From Kuschelorhynchus macadamiae (lineage: Eukaryota; Arthropoda; Insecta; Coleoptera; Curculionidae), in contig JAUTXW010003387.1 in NCBI GenBank assembly GCA_030620095.1, positions 1-64,000 of the forward strand: a stretch of 64,000 nucleotides of DNA, in the 5' to 3' direction. This document shows positions 34,301 through 44,984 of this stretch, one piece after another (position 1 is the stretch's first letter; every line of letters starts with the position of its first letter). The translations under genes and the position numbers were made by a program. The notes beneath the pieces are model-generated. The model did not search any database and was not told the origin of the DNA. It was given only the letters and a program-made list of their open reading frames with translations.

Positions 34301-36976
34301 AAAACTCGTTCATCATTTTAATAAAATTTTAGGGGAGGAGAGTAGGTTGAAATTCTAAATTTTATTTTTTTTTTCGTCTGAAAACAAGGGTCGGGTAAGA
34401 AAATATATAGGTACTAGTTTGACACGATGTGGAAGTAGTGATTCCATTGGCAGCGGTTTTTTTTGAGGTATGTGTGTTTTTTTGAAAAAAAAATTTTTTT
34501 TTTCATAGTACATAGTCATAGTTGTTTTTTACTAGAAAGCCCCTAACTTTGATTTTTTTACAATCTATAGAGTCTGCACTACACAAAAAATATATAGAAC
34601 GTGCACAATAAATGACAAGATTAGTTAAAAACCTAGCGATTCTAACGATCGTGTGCGTATATTTCGAAGAAATTCAAATTTAAAAGATGTTTAAGTTCTA
34701 AGAAGTACTGAATATTTTCTGCAAGCTGGGGTCTTTATTTTCCCTTTAACTTTATCATTTTTGAAAATATAGGTGTTGCTTTTAGAACCAAGTTTGCTGT
34801 GACCGGGTGATACATGAGACAAGTAACAAGCTGATATTTTTGTGGTCTTAAAAATATCTATTTGAAATTTGAAACATTTGTCTAATTCCATAAGAGACAA
34901 ATTTCCGATGCAAAAACAACTAAAAGTTACTTCGAATTTTGCCGGAAGTGACTCTGCTTTTTATTTAAAGAAAAAAAAACCTGTATATTTTTTGCACTAT
35001 TTTATTCAGCCTATAATAGTCTTCTACTATATTCCACAAGTTAACTTTTTGCAAAATGGAGGCTGGACACCTATTTCAAAATTCAACATTGCCGCATTTT
35101 ACAAAAAATACAGGCGCTATTTATAAATATATGTTTTAAATAGTCCAAAATAAACTTATTTTTTGAATTTTTTACTTTTCTTTAATCGAAAGAGCATTTA
35201 CTTTAATGGTACCTTGTATATTTTATAAGTCATTTTCGCCATAAAATTACGTTTTTAAAGATGTGTCGCATGCTTAACTTTATTTTCAAGATAACGATAT
35301 GCTAGACATCCTTGACAAATCAGGTAGCCTTTCTCTAAAATAAATGGCTATTTTATAGTCATTGTGAAGTGTTCTAAAAAAAAAACAAAACAGTTTTAAA
35401 TTTTGTACTGTATAAATGCATTTTTTTTTTATAAAGCGGCAATGTTGAATTTTCAAAAAAATTGCTGTCTAGTCGCCATTTTGAAAACAAAAATTAAAAT
35501 ATCGTTGAAAAGCTAAGTTTAGGTTGAATGCGATAGCACAAAATATATACAGAGTCCTACTTAGTGTTTTAACACCTCGGAAAAAACCGGGTTTTTCCCG
35601 AAAAAATCCGTTTTTTTCCAAAAGATTAAAAAAAAAACAAAATATGGAAAAATACAATTTATAATTATCCTAGTTTTTATTTTTGTTAACATGAAAAATA
35701 AGTTAAGAAACAAAAAATGTTCTTCCTTAAAATTAGTAAAGAAAACTTAAAAAGTTAAAAATAAAGAACCAAAATGTATTAATTAAAAACTTTAAAATTA
35801 AATTAATATACTTCCAATTGGAAAAAAGCCGGTTTTTTTAAAACACTAGTTCTACTTAATTAAAAAAAAAATAAATTAGGGGGTCAATTCCGGTAAAATT
35901 GAGAGCCAAAAGGAATTACTAAATAACATTTTTATTTTTTTATACTATCTTCGTTTTTTTTTAAATTTTACAGAGCTAAGGTATGGGCAATGAAAGCCAA
36001 TCGAGAGGATCTGTTAGACAAATTGGAAAAAGCTCATAATAGCTACACTCTTTGTGAAGACCATTTTGAAGAAAAAATGTATACTAGTCATCTTCATACA
36101 CGATTGAAAGCCACTGCAGTTCCTACATTATTTCCATCTCTTGAAGGAAGTTCTAAGAGCATTAAGGGTGACCACGCATATAGTAGACCCTTGCTACTTC
36201 CTGCGAAAATCAGAGTTCTGGATGACAGAATTTTAGTTCCAGCTATCACAAATACTGACCCAGGTATTTACGATATTCTATAATTTTGTATTGTTAAGTT
36301 GTAACAGCTAAATAAAAGTGTAAGGATCTTTTTTACGAATTTTGCACCATGGTTGGTGTGAAGGAAATACGTTTTTTCTACGATCTTTGAATTATTTATA
36401 AACTGATGTTATTTTCTTCTTCTAGTAGGTCAAACAAACATAGTCAGAATCAAGCCTACAACCACGGCCAAAGACAAGGTGGAAACCGAGGTCCAAGTCG
36501 AGGGTGAAACTCCAGGGAAAACCGAGAATCAAACTGAAGCCAGACCCTTCGATGCTAGTAATCCCCCTCTGATGTCTCCAAGTTCTACCCAAACATCAGC
36601 CAACTTATCTTTTGATACTCCGAGGAAGAAAAAATATAGACGCAACATTAAATCTCTTACTACAGAAAATCAATATTTGCGAAAAAAAGTTCAGACACTC
36701 GAAAGACAATTAGATAGTCAGTTAGATAATATAACTTTAAATCAATATATGTCTCTGACATTCAAATTTTGCAATTCGGTCGACACTGCTAAAATTATTA
36801 ATATGCAGATATCACAAGGGCGAAAACATCCAAAGGGTAGACGTTATAGTAAAGAGTTCAAAACTGAATGTTTGTCCATATATTTTGCCGGTAAAACCGG
36901 AAGTGACCGGAAAGTAAAAAATATGCGAAAACTCTCTCCTTTATGTATCATTTACCTATACCAAATTTCTTTTTGA
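31314..36976 (+). CDS. THAP plus coiled-coil protein, truncated P-type transposase
   Basis: Three-exon model. Exon 1 is 31314-31423 (MSEKKIGHHHVCAVRSCFNK; donor CG|GTAAGT). Exon 2 is 35974-36263 (acceptor TTTTACAG; donor CAG|GTATTT). Exon 3 is 36429-36976 (acceptor CTAGTAG; stop near 36974). Phases join cleanly. The THAP C2CH zinc finger is CAVRSC plus CEDH, with the conserved Trp (AKVWAMK) and AVPTLF (full form AVPTLFP). A Lys-rich and then coiled-coil stretch follows (KSLTTENQYLRKKVQTLERQ), then FKFCNSVDTAKIINMQI and GRRYSKEFKTECLSIYFAGK, where P transposases go on to the catalytic domain. Here the frame diverges and stops after about 24 more residues. About 315 residues remain, so it keeps DNA binding and oligomerisation but no catalysis. 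Drosophila KP-type repressors have the same layout (analogy). Confidence 0.75.
32058..32564 (+). repeat. Pair of about 155-bp direct repeats in the intron
   Basis: 32058-32216 and 32411-32564 share the order aagaatatttctaaa, gttagtagtttccg, aatttgcaatac and tttacgtgat, at roughly 80 percent identity. No coding content. Confidence 0.7.
33695..34155 (+). repeat. Two tandem units (about 230 bp) with CTGT runs
   Basis: Each unit has actcaaaa, aatttcggcga, a (GTCT)n stretch, cgataact, gctgaaatttgg, gtccataggagaatg and aatcggtaaaaaatagttat. The layout recalls family A heads, but the sequence is distinct. Confidence 0.7.
34210..34224 (+). repeat. Interstitial (TTAGG)3
   Basis: Three exact units of the ancestral insect telomere repeat, followed by GG. 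This could be chance in AT-rich DNA. Confidence 0.6.
35047..35487. repeat. Imperfect inverted repeat in the intron
   Basis: 35047-35101 (caaaatgg, then ttcaaaattcaacattgccg) is complementary to 35433-35487 (cggcaatgttgaatttt, then ccattttg), with gaps. Weaker pairing continues outside. It may be a decayed MITE or foldback element. Confidence 0.6.
35562..35848. mobile_element. hAT-type MITE, 287 bp
   Basis: The termini TAGTGTTTTAA (35562) and the complement (...AAAACACTA, ends 35848) are flanked by near-identical 8-mers GTCCTACT (35554-35561) and GTTCTACT (35849-35856). AACCGG-type motifs lie subterminally on both sides. There is no ORF. The 8-bp duplication and TAGTG/CAGTG-like ends indicate hAT. 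Confidence 0.75.
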
Positions 36977-37386
36977 TACGTCAAATACTTTACATGTTAT
37001 GGCCTGTCTAATAGAATCGTTGACACCCGGTATATACAACTCTACGCTACTCTTTATTAAGACTATGTCGGTTATTGGTTTTTAATATCATTAATAATAT
37101 TCTAATTATTCAATTAAATCGCTTTACAATAACCATATCAATGTAAATTTAAACATTGCCTACTCCGGTACTGTCCGTCACAAACTAGTTATTTATTACA
37201 ATATTCAAAATCAGTTTAGTCTGGCTCTGACTTTTCCCACCAGCGAGAAAAGGAAACGACAATTTCATCTCACTTGGTTTTCGACCGCCAGAATAAAGGT
37301 GCCGACCCTAAGAAGGGGAGCTGTATGTTATATTAGCTGTGGTTATACCTACTGTTTGTTTTTTAGAGTTAACTAACACATTAAAA

Positions 37387-40300
37387 ATGCCTGGTTGTGC
37401 AGCAGTAAACTGCAGTAATTCTGCAAAAAAAGGATTTTTAATGAAACGCTTTCCAAGAGACCAAGCGAGGAGGAAAGAATGGACCATTAGAATGAGAAGA
37501 GACAAATGGACACCAACGGATTATTCATATCTATGTGAGGTATGTTTTTTCACATAGTTATGTAAATGGGAATTTTTTATTTTGATTCTTCCTTGACCAA
37601 TTTAATTTGTTTTAAGGTTCACTTCGCTCCTGATATGTGGGAGAAGCCACGTGTAGATGGTAAAAGAATTTTGAAGGCCAATGCTGTACCTACAGTTTTT
37701 CATTTACAACACCAAAAGGCAAAAGAAAAGCTCCATTTCAAAGGAATGTTGTTTCCCCCAAGAAGTGCAAACTTGAAGAGAAGCTTTTGTATAGTAAGTA
37801 CTCATGCCTTATTTATATTTTTTGATTTATTTTCTACATTATAAATTATTCCACATTCTAATAACTCTTAACATATTTTAGACAAAAAAGTTAATCTTAA
37901 ATCACTAGTTGGTTGGTTTTTAATATGCAATAAGTTTACTCCAACAATAATAATAAAAATAACAATAATAAATAAAGAAATTGAATGATTAAGAGTATAG
38001 GGGAATTGTTTCAAAAATAATAATAATAATCATCAAATACATTGGGAATTAAATGAGATGGGCAATTTTTTGGAAATGCACTATGTAGTTTTGTAACATT
38101 AAAAATATTTTCTCCTTTTAGGTGAAGTGGCAGATTTGGACGAGGACCTCCCAAAGTCAGTTGTAGATTTTGGAGATCTCCCAGCAAGTCAGCAGTCATT
38201 GTCTTCAAACACTACTGTAAGTGAAGTGGAGGCTGGAATTTCACCACCTTTGCCTCTAGAAATACCTAATAAACAGATGCTAGAGTTGCAGATGAAACTA
38301 AAACGATACGAAAAGCTGTATGTGAAGGAGAAACGTAAGTCAGTGCATTACAAGAAGGTACTAAGGAATACAAGAAAAAAGCTGAAGAAAGTAGAAACAG
38401 AATCGAATGTCCCTCATTGTGAATTGCTAGATGAGCTCTTTAACAAAGACCAAATATGTGCTTTAAAAAAGAAGAGACTAATGAAAAGTACTAAATTTAT
38501 GAAGTGGAGAAAAGATACTGTTACAAAGTGTTTGAGATTAAAATTTAGTTGTGGTAGTAATAGTTACACTGAGTTATTAAGACAAGGATATCCTTTACCT
38601 TCGATAAGAACACTGCAGAGAAGACTTCAAACTTTAAAGTTTGATTCAGGTGTTCTGCATGAAGTTTTTTTATTTTTAAAATTAAAAGTAGATTCTTTTT
38701 CACCATATGAGAAAGATTGTGCCTTAGTTTTAGATGAAATGGCCATTACTCCAGGGAAAACCTATGATACATCCTTAAATAAATACTTCGGAGAAGTTAC
38801 ACTTCCTGAGCATTCAGGTCTAGCTACACATGTTTTAGTATTTATGCTGGCTGGTATTAATAGCCGGTGGAAACAAGTTGTAGCATATTACTTTACCAGT
38901 GACTCTGTAAATGGAGCTGTATTTAAGAGTATAATAATTAATTTATTTGAAAAAGCTGACGAACTTGAACTAAATATTTTAAGTATTACTTCAGACATGG
39001 GTCCTTGTAACCAAGCTTTATGGCGAGAATGGGACATTAGAGCAGGTAAATATTCCACAATTAAATGTCATATTGAACATCCATTAAATCCATATAAGAA
39101 TGTATATGTTTTCGCAGATGTGCCTCATTTATTCAAAAATATTAAATCAATGCTGATAACCAATAAAATTATAGAGATACCTAATAATATTGTAGAAAAG
39201 TATGGATTACCTACCAACAAAATTATGTCCAGCCACATCTTAGAGGTAATAGAACATCAAAAAGATCATTTTTTTAAACTCGCTCCAAAATTGTCAGAAG
39301 AAGATTTGGTACCATCACATTTCTCAAAAATGAAAGTGTCGACTTCAACAAATGTTGTAAGCCACTGTGTAAGCAGCGCTCTTAAGTTTCTCGCTGAAGA
39401 GCTTAACAGGCCAGAATATTTGACCACAGCATGGTTTTTGGATCAAGTGGAAAAATGGTTTTATTTGATGACTTCGAGACATCCATCTTGTGCACTGAGC
39501 AAATTAAACAAACAAGTCTATGATACAAGTATTCAATTTTTGCAAGAATTCATTAACATATTTACAAATATCGAAGTAGGTGATAAAAAAAGTTGGAAAC
39601 CATGTCAAACCGGTGTTCTTATTTCTACCCAATCCATGTTACAACTCCAGTCTGATTTATTAGAAAAAAAGGATATCAGTTCATTTTAACAAGCCGATTT
39701 TCTCAAGATTGCCTTGAAAATTTATTTTGTGTAATGCGAAGCAAGCAGTTAATACCTAATGCAGTACAAGTTAAAAATAACCTAAAACGAATCTGTGTAT
39801 CACAGTACTTAAAGGACACTAGTTCCAGCAGCTATAATGAAGATGATCGCGAATTTATATCAGGATTTTTAGATTGTTTGGAGGGTCAAACAACAGTATA
39901 TGATGAAGTCATTCTTCCCGATGAAATTGAAACTCCAGTATTTAATTTAAATTTTAGTGAGTTAAATTCTCTGTATAATATATCTGGTTATATTTTGAAA
40001 AGTATTGTTAAAACTTCAAAAACATGTGCAAATTGTGTAAGTGCCGCAGGATCAAAAAACCCTATTTACAAAAAATTTACCAAATTTAGTTTAATTAAGA
40101 GATTTAAGGAACAATCTTTATTTTTTACAACAGAACTAGTTTTTTATTTTTTTTCTAGAGATGGAATGTCTTTTTAGAAAATATTTTGATGTTATTTCGC
40201 AACAAAATATTAATTTAAAAAATTTTTATTGCACAAAATTAATGGATTTAGATTTAGATTTACCAAATTGTCACAATCTTAAAAGTAAGATTATAAAAAG

Positions 40301-40394
40301 ATTTATTGTATTTAGACTAAAGATTAATTCAAAGAAATATAAAAAATCCTCAAAAAAACATAGCAGTAAGTCGGTGGCTGGTAACTTATTGTAA
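37387..40394 (+). CDS. P-superfamily (THAP9-like) transposase, two homopolymer frameshifts
   Basis: Exon 37387-37539 and exon 37617 to about 37793/37797 encode a THAP zinc finger: MPGCAAVNCSNSAKKG (Cys4, Cys9), Trp, CEVH, then ANAVPTVF. The third exon starts at 38122 (acceptor CTTTTAG). The exact third junction is uncertain because the strong GTAAGT donor leaves the frame one base off. A Lys-rich coiled coil follows, then the RNase H-like catalytic domain with LVLDEMAI (Asp, 38733) and SITSDMGPC (Asp, 38994), plus FADVPHLFKNIKSML. The frame breaks at an A7 run (39664-39670), after which LTSRFSQDCLENLF carries the catalytic Glu (39716). It breaks again at a T8 run (40147-40154) before the C-terminal PNCHNLKSKIIKRF. 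Total about 870 residues, close to THAP9. Both breaks are homopolymer length changes, so sequencing error is possible. Confidence 0.88.
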
Positions 40395-42184
40395 TGTGCA
40401 TAAACTATTTTTTTACAATGTTAGATTTAACTGATATATTTTTTGAATGTTAACGATAAATATTAATACAATCATTTTTATTATAAAAATTTGTCAACTT
40501 TCGATTTAGATTTACCAGGTCGTCACATACTTAAACATAGTCATCAGACCCATAACATCAAGACAAGGTTTAAAAATCATTTTCATAGTCCTCTGATTAA
40601 AATGACAGGTGCTTCTATGTGATGAGTGAAAATCATTACAGTGGATTGCCAGACAATGTGAAATACATAAATTCTAAAAGGTTTAATAAGTCATAGGTTC
40701 TTTTTAATAAATCTATAAATTTTTAAAGTTGTATTAAGGCATTCTTCCGTTCCCTGTTATTTTGCTAGTAATCTGTAGTTTGGATTATCAATGTATAGTG
40801 CTTTGATCTGTTAAAACTATATAATGTATAAAATTAGCTCTGAGCACATAAGACTAGTATTAATACCTGTTAATGTTAATTAGTATTAGTGGATCATCTG
40901 TATAAAATTTTGTATATTTTTTATTTAATAAATATCTTTAAAAAGGTATAGTATTAAAATAAATATTTAGAATAATCACTATGGCTTTTATTGATCTTTA
41001 ATATTTTCTAATTTTATTATATTTACCTACATAATCAGTATTAAGGTCATTATTGAGTGCTGCTACTTGTGAGTAACTGATGCTTTTGTTACCTGCTTTG
41101 TTACTTGCCGCTTACAGTCTAGTACTACATTCAGAAGTGTATCCAACTTGTGACCTAGGTGACAAGGTGGATACGGTAGTACGGTACTTCTTATTAACTA
41201 AAACATCTATGTAGCTATCGACTTTTATTTATTACTCAAACTCAACATATTTATTTAGTTACTTTAACAGAAACAGACTATATACCTAAAACTATCTTAA
41301 GTGTCTAACAAATTTCTGACATAAGTAGGTATGATACAGCTTCTTGAAGCACCGTGAACTTGGTAAAGTCATTAGTATTGCTAATTATAAACCTATACAT
41401 CCTGCAGACTCTCTCTTAGCGGTATCATCAGCTTGAAAATTAAATGTCAATTCAGGGTCAACGATTACACCTAGGTATTTATCTTAATACTCTGTTTTTC
41501 CAAAAATATAATTGGATTTGATTTTCCAGCTTACAAGAGACAACACATTTTACACAACACAATTTAAATGGCTCCTTTAAAACTTTTTTAAATCTAATTA
41601 CGACACAACACCACCAAATTTAAACACTCAGTGTGGAAACTGGAAAGTGACTGATAACTAATATTTTGAAAGTGGTTTTATTTATTAAACTGAATTTATG
41701 CCACCAAAAACTTTTGCTTCCTTGCTCTGCCAAGTTGAAACTGAACTTAACTCAAGCTCTTTTTAAATTTAAGAACATGTGGCACTTTAACAATAACATA
41801 ATTTGACGGTAGGGTAGCAAACTAGCAAAACTTTTCATAAACAAGCATTTTGCAATTCACACAGTATTTTCAATATTTGCAATAAAAATTGATACAATAA
41901 TAACAATAACATGACACATAACCTCACATTTACAGGTGGCCGTGACAGAATTTGTCAGTGTAAAGGCGGGAAATTTAAATTTCGATTTTTTTTTGTGGGC
42001 CATATATCTCTTTGTAAACTAAAATTGATTAAAAATTTAATAATTAACCATTTAGCTGATCCAATTTTTTCATATTAATGTGTTAAACTTGATTAATTCA
42101 GTCATATTTTGCGAAAAACTATCGATAATATGTGTGCGCCCATTTAAACCTTCAGAAATTTAGCAGCAATATGGCGGATGGGCT
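40395..42184 (+). other. 3' region of the outer P element
   Basis: No ORF recognised. AATAAA-type signals occur near 40927. An imperfect 36-bp palindrome (16 of 18 positions pair) lies at 41139-41174, centred on CCTAGG. Internal inverted repeats of this kind sit inside Drosophila P element ends, but here it is about 1 kb from the terminus. The motif gatttagatttaccA, seen in the coding region near 40253, recurs at about 40505. Confidence 0.6.
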
Positions 42185-42220
42185 CTATTGTCGCCACTGT
42201 CTCTGTATAAAGTCACTGTA
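42185..42220 (-). repeat. Right terminal inverted repeat of the outer P element
   Basis: Exact complement of 30272-30307, followed by the target duplication CCAAAAAA (42221-42228). Confidence 0.92.
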
Positions 42221-42975
42221 CCAAAAAATATGTTTTCTCCCCTGGTCTGCCTGTCGATCTGTCTGTATATATGACAGTTCGCATAGCTACTTTTACTATT
42301 TAACAGATTGGCTTCAAATTTTGCTAAAAAATTAAAAGGCATATGGGGATCAACTGGAAACATTTTGGTAAAAATGTAGTTGTTAATAATTAAAAAACTA
42401 CTTATCAGATTAATTTCAAATTTTGGTAAAAATTAAGTCATATAAGGATCAACTGCAAAATATTTTAGAAAAATGTAATTTGGCGTAACAGGATGCCGGT
42501 CTAGTGAAATGTTTTAAAAAAATGATTACTAAAAAACTAATTATCCAATTTACCTGAATTACTTACAACAAAAACAAAATGGTGGCCTAATAAAATATTT
42601 AAAAAGTTAGGAATTACGAAATGAACGTAAAAACCGTTTTATTTAACTGCAATCAGATTTTTGTTCAAAAATTAGATGTGATATAGGGATAAACTGGTAA
42701 AATTTTAGTACGAATTCAACATGACGGAACAAAATGGCTCTCTAGTGGAATTAAAAAAAAATCAGTGTACGAATCGAATATCGTGAAGAATCTAATATGG
42801 TGGAACAAACTGGCGCCTAATAAAAATGTTTGAATGTTTGAATAACAGTAAATACTTATGTGCTATTATATAAATGACTATGTGCGGAACTAAATTAGGT
42901 CACTATTCCTAATAAAAGAAAAAGTTTCATAACGAGGGAAGTTCCGGATAAATGAAATTTACCGATTATTGATTT
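42221..42975 (+). repeat. Repeat family A, right half after the P insertion
   Basis: Resumes in the head (tatgttttctcc, then gtctgcctgtcgatctgtct), continues through units, and ends with the tail near 42890-42970 (gggaagttccggataaat). Confidence 0.85.
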
Positions 42976-44290
42976 TGTAATATTAAAATTATTATTCCAA
43001 TGTGAACATGGTGACATGTTTATTTTTTAAAGAACCACCACGGATATCCAATTTCGATGTTTTATTGAAATTTACCTTATATATTTATATTATATACCTC
43101 GTGTTTGTCATAACTGCAGATTAATCTTGCTAAGAGGTAAAATTTCAATAATACGAAAATCTCTTAAAAGCAAATATGCCTAGATATCAATGCTTATTCG
43201 GATCACTTATTACTTTTCATTTAAAGTCTTGGGTTTAAATTCGGAATTTGCTAGTTTCGTATTTAGAAAATGGCTACTAATTTCAAAAATCTTGGAGTTA
43301 GTATTAATTTTTGTTTCCACTCGGAATTATTTGTTTAAAACGAAAATCATAGTTCATTTCGTGTTTAACCTTAAAACTGTAAAACGTACTAACTATTCCA
43401 TAAACACCTTATCTAGTCTAGCCTTTTAAATGCTATTTCAAAACTAGGCACAAGGAAGTATAATTCCCTTTTTAGTAGATATAGAACTTTTTTATTCAGT
43501 AGCATTTATTACGTCTATTATAAATTAAAAATAATGTTTTCTTTTAGATTTTGCTTCCTTTACTTAAAACGTTTGACGGCATTTCTTTTCTTACTAAAAA
43601 AAGTTCAACTCATTTAATTATTATTTTATTTATTAGGACAAGTTCCCTAAAATTTAGTTTTAATTTGCGAAAGTTTTTGCAAAGAAGAAAGAAGCTACTA
43701 CATAAAATGATAAAATAAACATAACTTTTGCTAATAAAATTCGGCTAGAGAAATCAAAGATACGTATAGAACCTAAAGGCAAATAACTAGATCACTCCTA
43801 TATACGGCATTCAATCCCGGCCCTTTTTTGGATCTCGGAATCCCGGGATTGTGATTCATTTAATACCGTGATTTTCAGTATTTCCCTTGACATTTTTTAA
43901 TTAATTTATGTCAAGCAAAATAGTACAATCATGTGCTCACAAATAACCCTGAACGTATGGCAACGTGTCAATCTTGATATGACGCGGCATCCAAAGGCCA
44001 ACGCCCATCAAAAATACAACAGCTCGAATTATATGGGTGAAACCTAGAGATGAGTCAGATGTTCGAAAAGTTGAATTAATACGGAACGTTCTAGTTATAA
44101 TTTCGGAGCAGGGTATATTTTTTAAGTTTAATTACTTGCAGTTGTTTTGTTATCCTTCATATGTTTATTGTTTATTGTTTGAGTGTCAGATCAGTTCATC
44201 GTGAGGTAAGTCTTTAAAAGTTGCAAAATATAACAAAATGTTAGATAGGTATTAATTCATTTTAGACAATCTTCTTACGCTGAATTTACA
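42976..44290. other. AT-rich DNA before a hAT fragment
   Basis: A 79-codon ORF (43190-43429) has no recognisable motif. Near 43810-43860 a self-complementary patch around AATCCCGGGATT may belong to the 5' end of the hAT relic that follows. Confidence 0.45.
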
Positions 44291-44823
44291 ATGTCTTTGA
44301 TAGAAATGCCGACTACCAGTAAATATGTTTCTAATAGCAAGAAAGCAGGTGACAAAAGTTCGGTTTGGCATTATTTTTTATCTGCAATAGCGAAACTGCC
44401 AAGTGCAAGAGATGCCCCGCTATTTTAAAAACAAAAGGTGGTTCCACAAAAGGTTTATTGACGCATTTACTGAAAATACACAAAATCGACCCGAAGTCTA
44501 TGCGGGTGAACGATAAACCTGAACTTGATAATGCAGTTGTTGAAAAGCAGACGAAAGTTACCGATTTTTATACAGTTATAAATCAAACTAGCTTCGAAGT
44601 TGTTTTGGCTCGAATGACAGCTCTAGATGAGATCCCATTTGAAAAATTCATCTCTTCCAAAGACCTACGAGACTTACTACAGGCAAAGGGTTTCAAGGTA
44701 CCCAATTCGGCAGCTACCATAAACACCAGGTTTATAAAATACAGTAAGAATATCCGATTATTAGTAACAGAATATCGTATCAAACACTGCTTAAATATTA
44801 TGTTATGGTGTTATCTTATTTGA
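44291..44823 (+). pseudogene. hAT transposase N terminus (BED zinc finger), truncated
   Basis: ATG 44291 gives MSLIEMPTTSKYV...KSSVWHYF. The frame then shifts by one at a T6 run near 44372 and continues ETAKCKRCPAILKTKGGSTK, GLLTHLLKIH, with the C-x2-C and H-x4-H ligands of a BED finger. Next come VTDFYTV and EIPFEKFISSKDLRDLLQAK, the usual hAT N-terminal region. The frame ends at 44823 and the catalytic domain is absent. The shift again sits in a homopolymer. Confidence 0.75.
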
Positions 44824-44984
44824 TAAACACACTATTATAATAACTTCAAATGAAATCTTGAAGGCTAGTTCGGGAAGACCTGCGGTCATGAACCAGAATA
44901 TTCCCTTGTTTATAACATTAAAAATAAGGAAGTAACAAGGCATCTTTACTTATTTTCAAATGATCAGTAAAAACACACTTCACC

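Larger units (their letters stand above)
31088..37354 (+). mobile_element. Inner P-like element nested in the outer one
   Basis: 31101-31126 (starting CCACAGCTAATATAACATAC) is exactly complementary to 37317-37342. Looser pairing extends outward to CAG (31088) and CTG (37354), and inward to TGGTGGGAAAAG (near 31189) against CTTTTCCCACCA (near 37222). It carries a spliced THAP gene. I could not find an 8-bp duplication at these ends, so the exact ends or mode of entry are unresolved. Confidence 0.75.
30272..42220 (+). mobile_element. P-superfamily DNA transposon, 11.95 kb, with TSD and TIRs
   Basis: 36-bp termini (30272-30307, starting TACAGTGACTTTATACAGAG, and its exact complement 42185-42220) flank the element. 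Both sides carry the identical 8-bp duplication CCAAAAAA. An 8-bp duplication together with a THAP-domain RNase H-like transposase defines the P superfamily. A looser inverted match (CGCCATATTGCTGC) lies just inside. The transposase gene is at 37387-40394. A second P-like element occupies 31088-37354. The host sequence on both sides is one family A repeat. Without the inner element the outer one would be about 5.7 kb. Confidence 0.92.
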
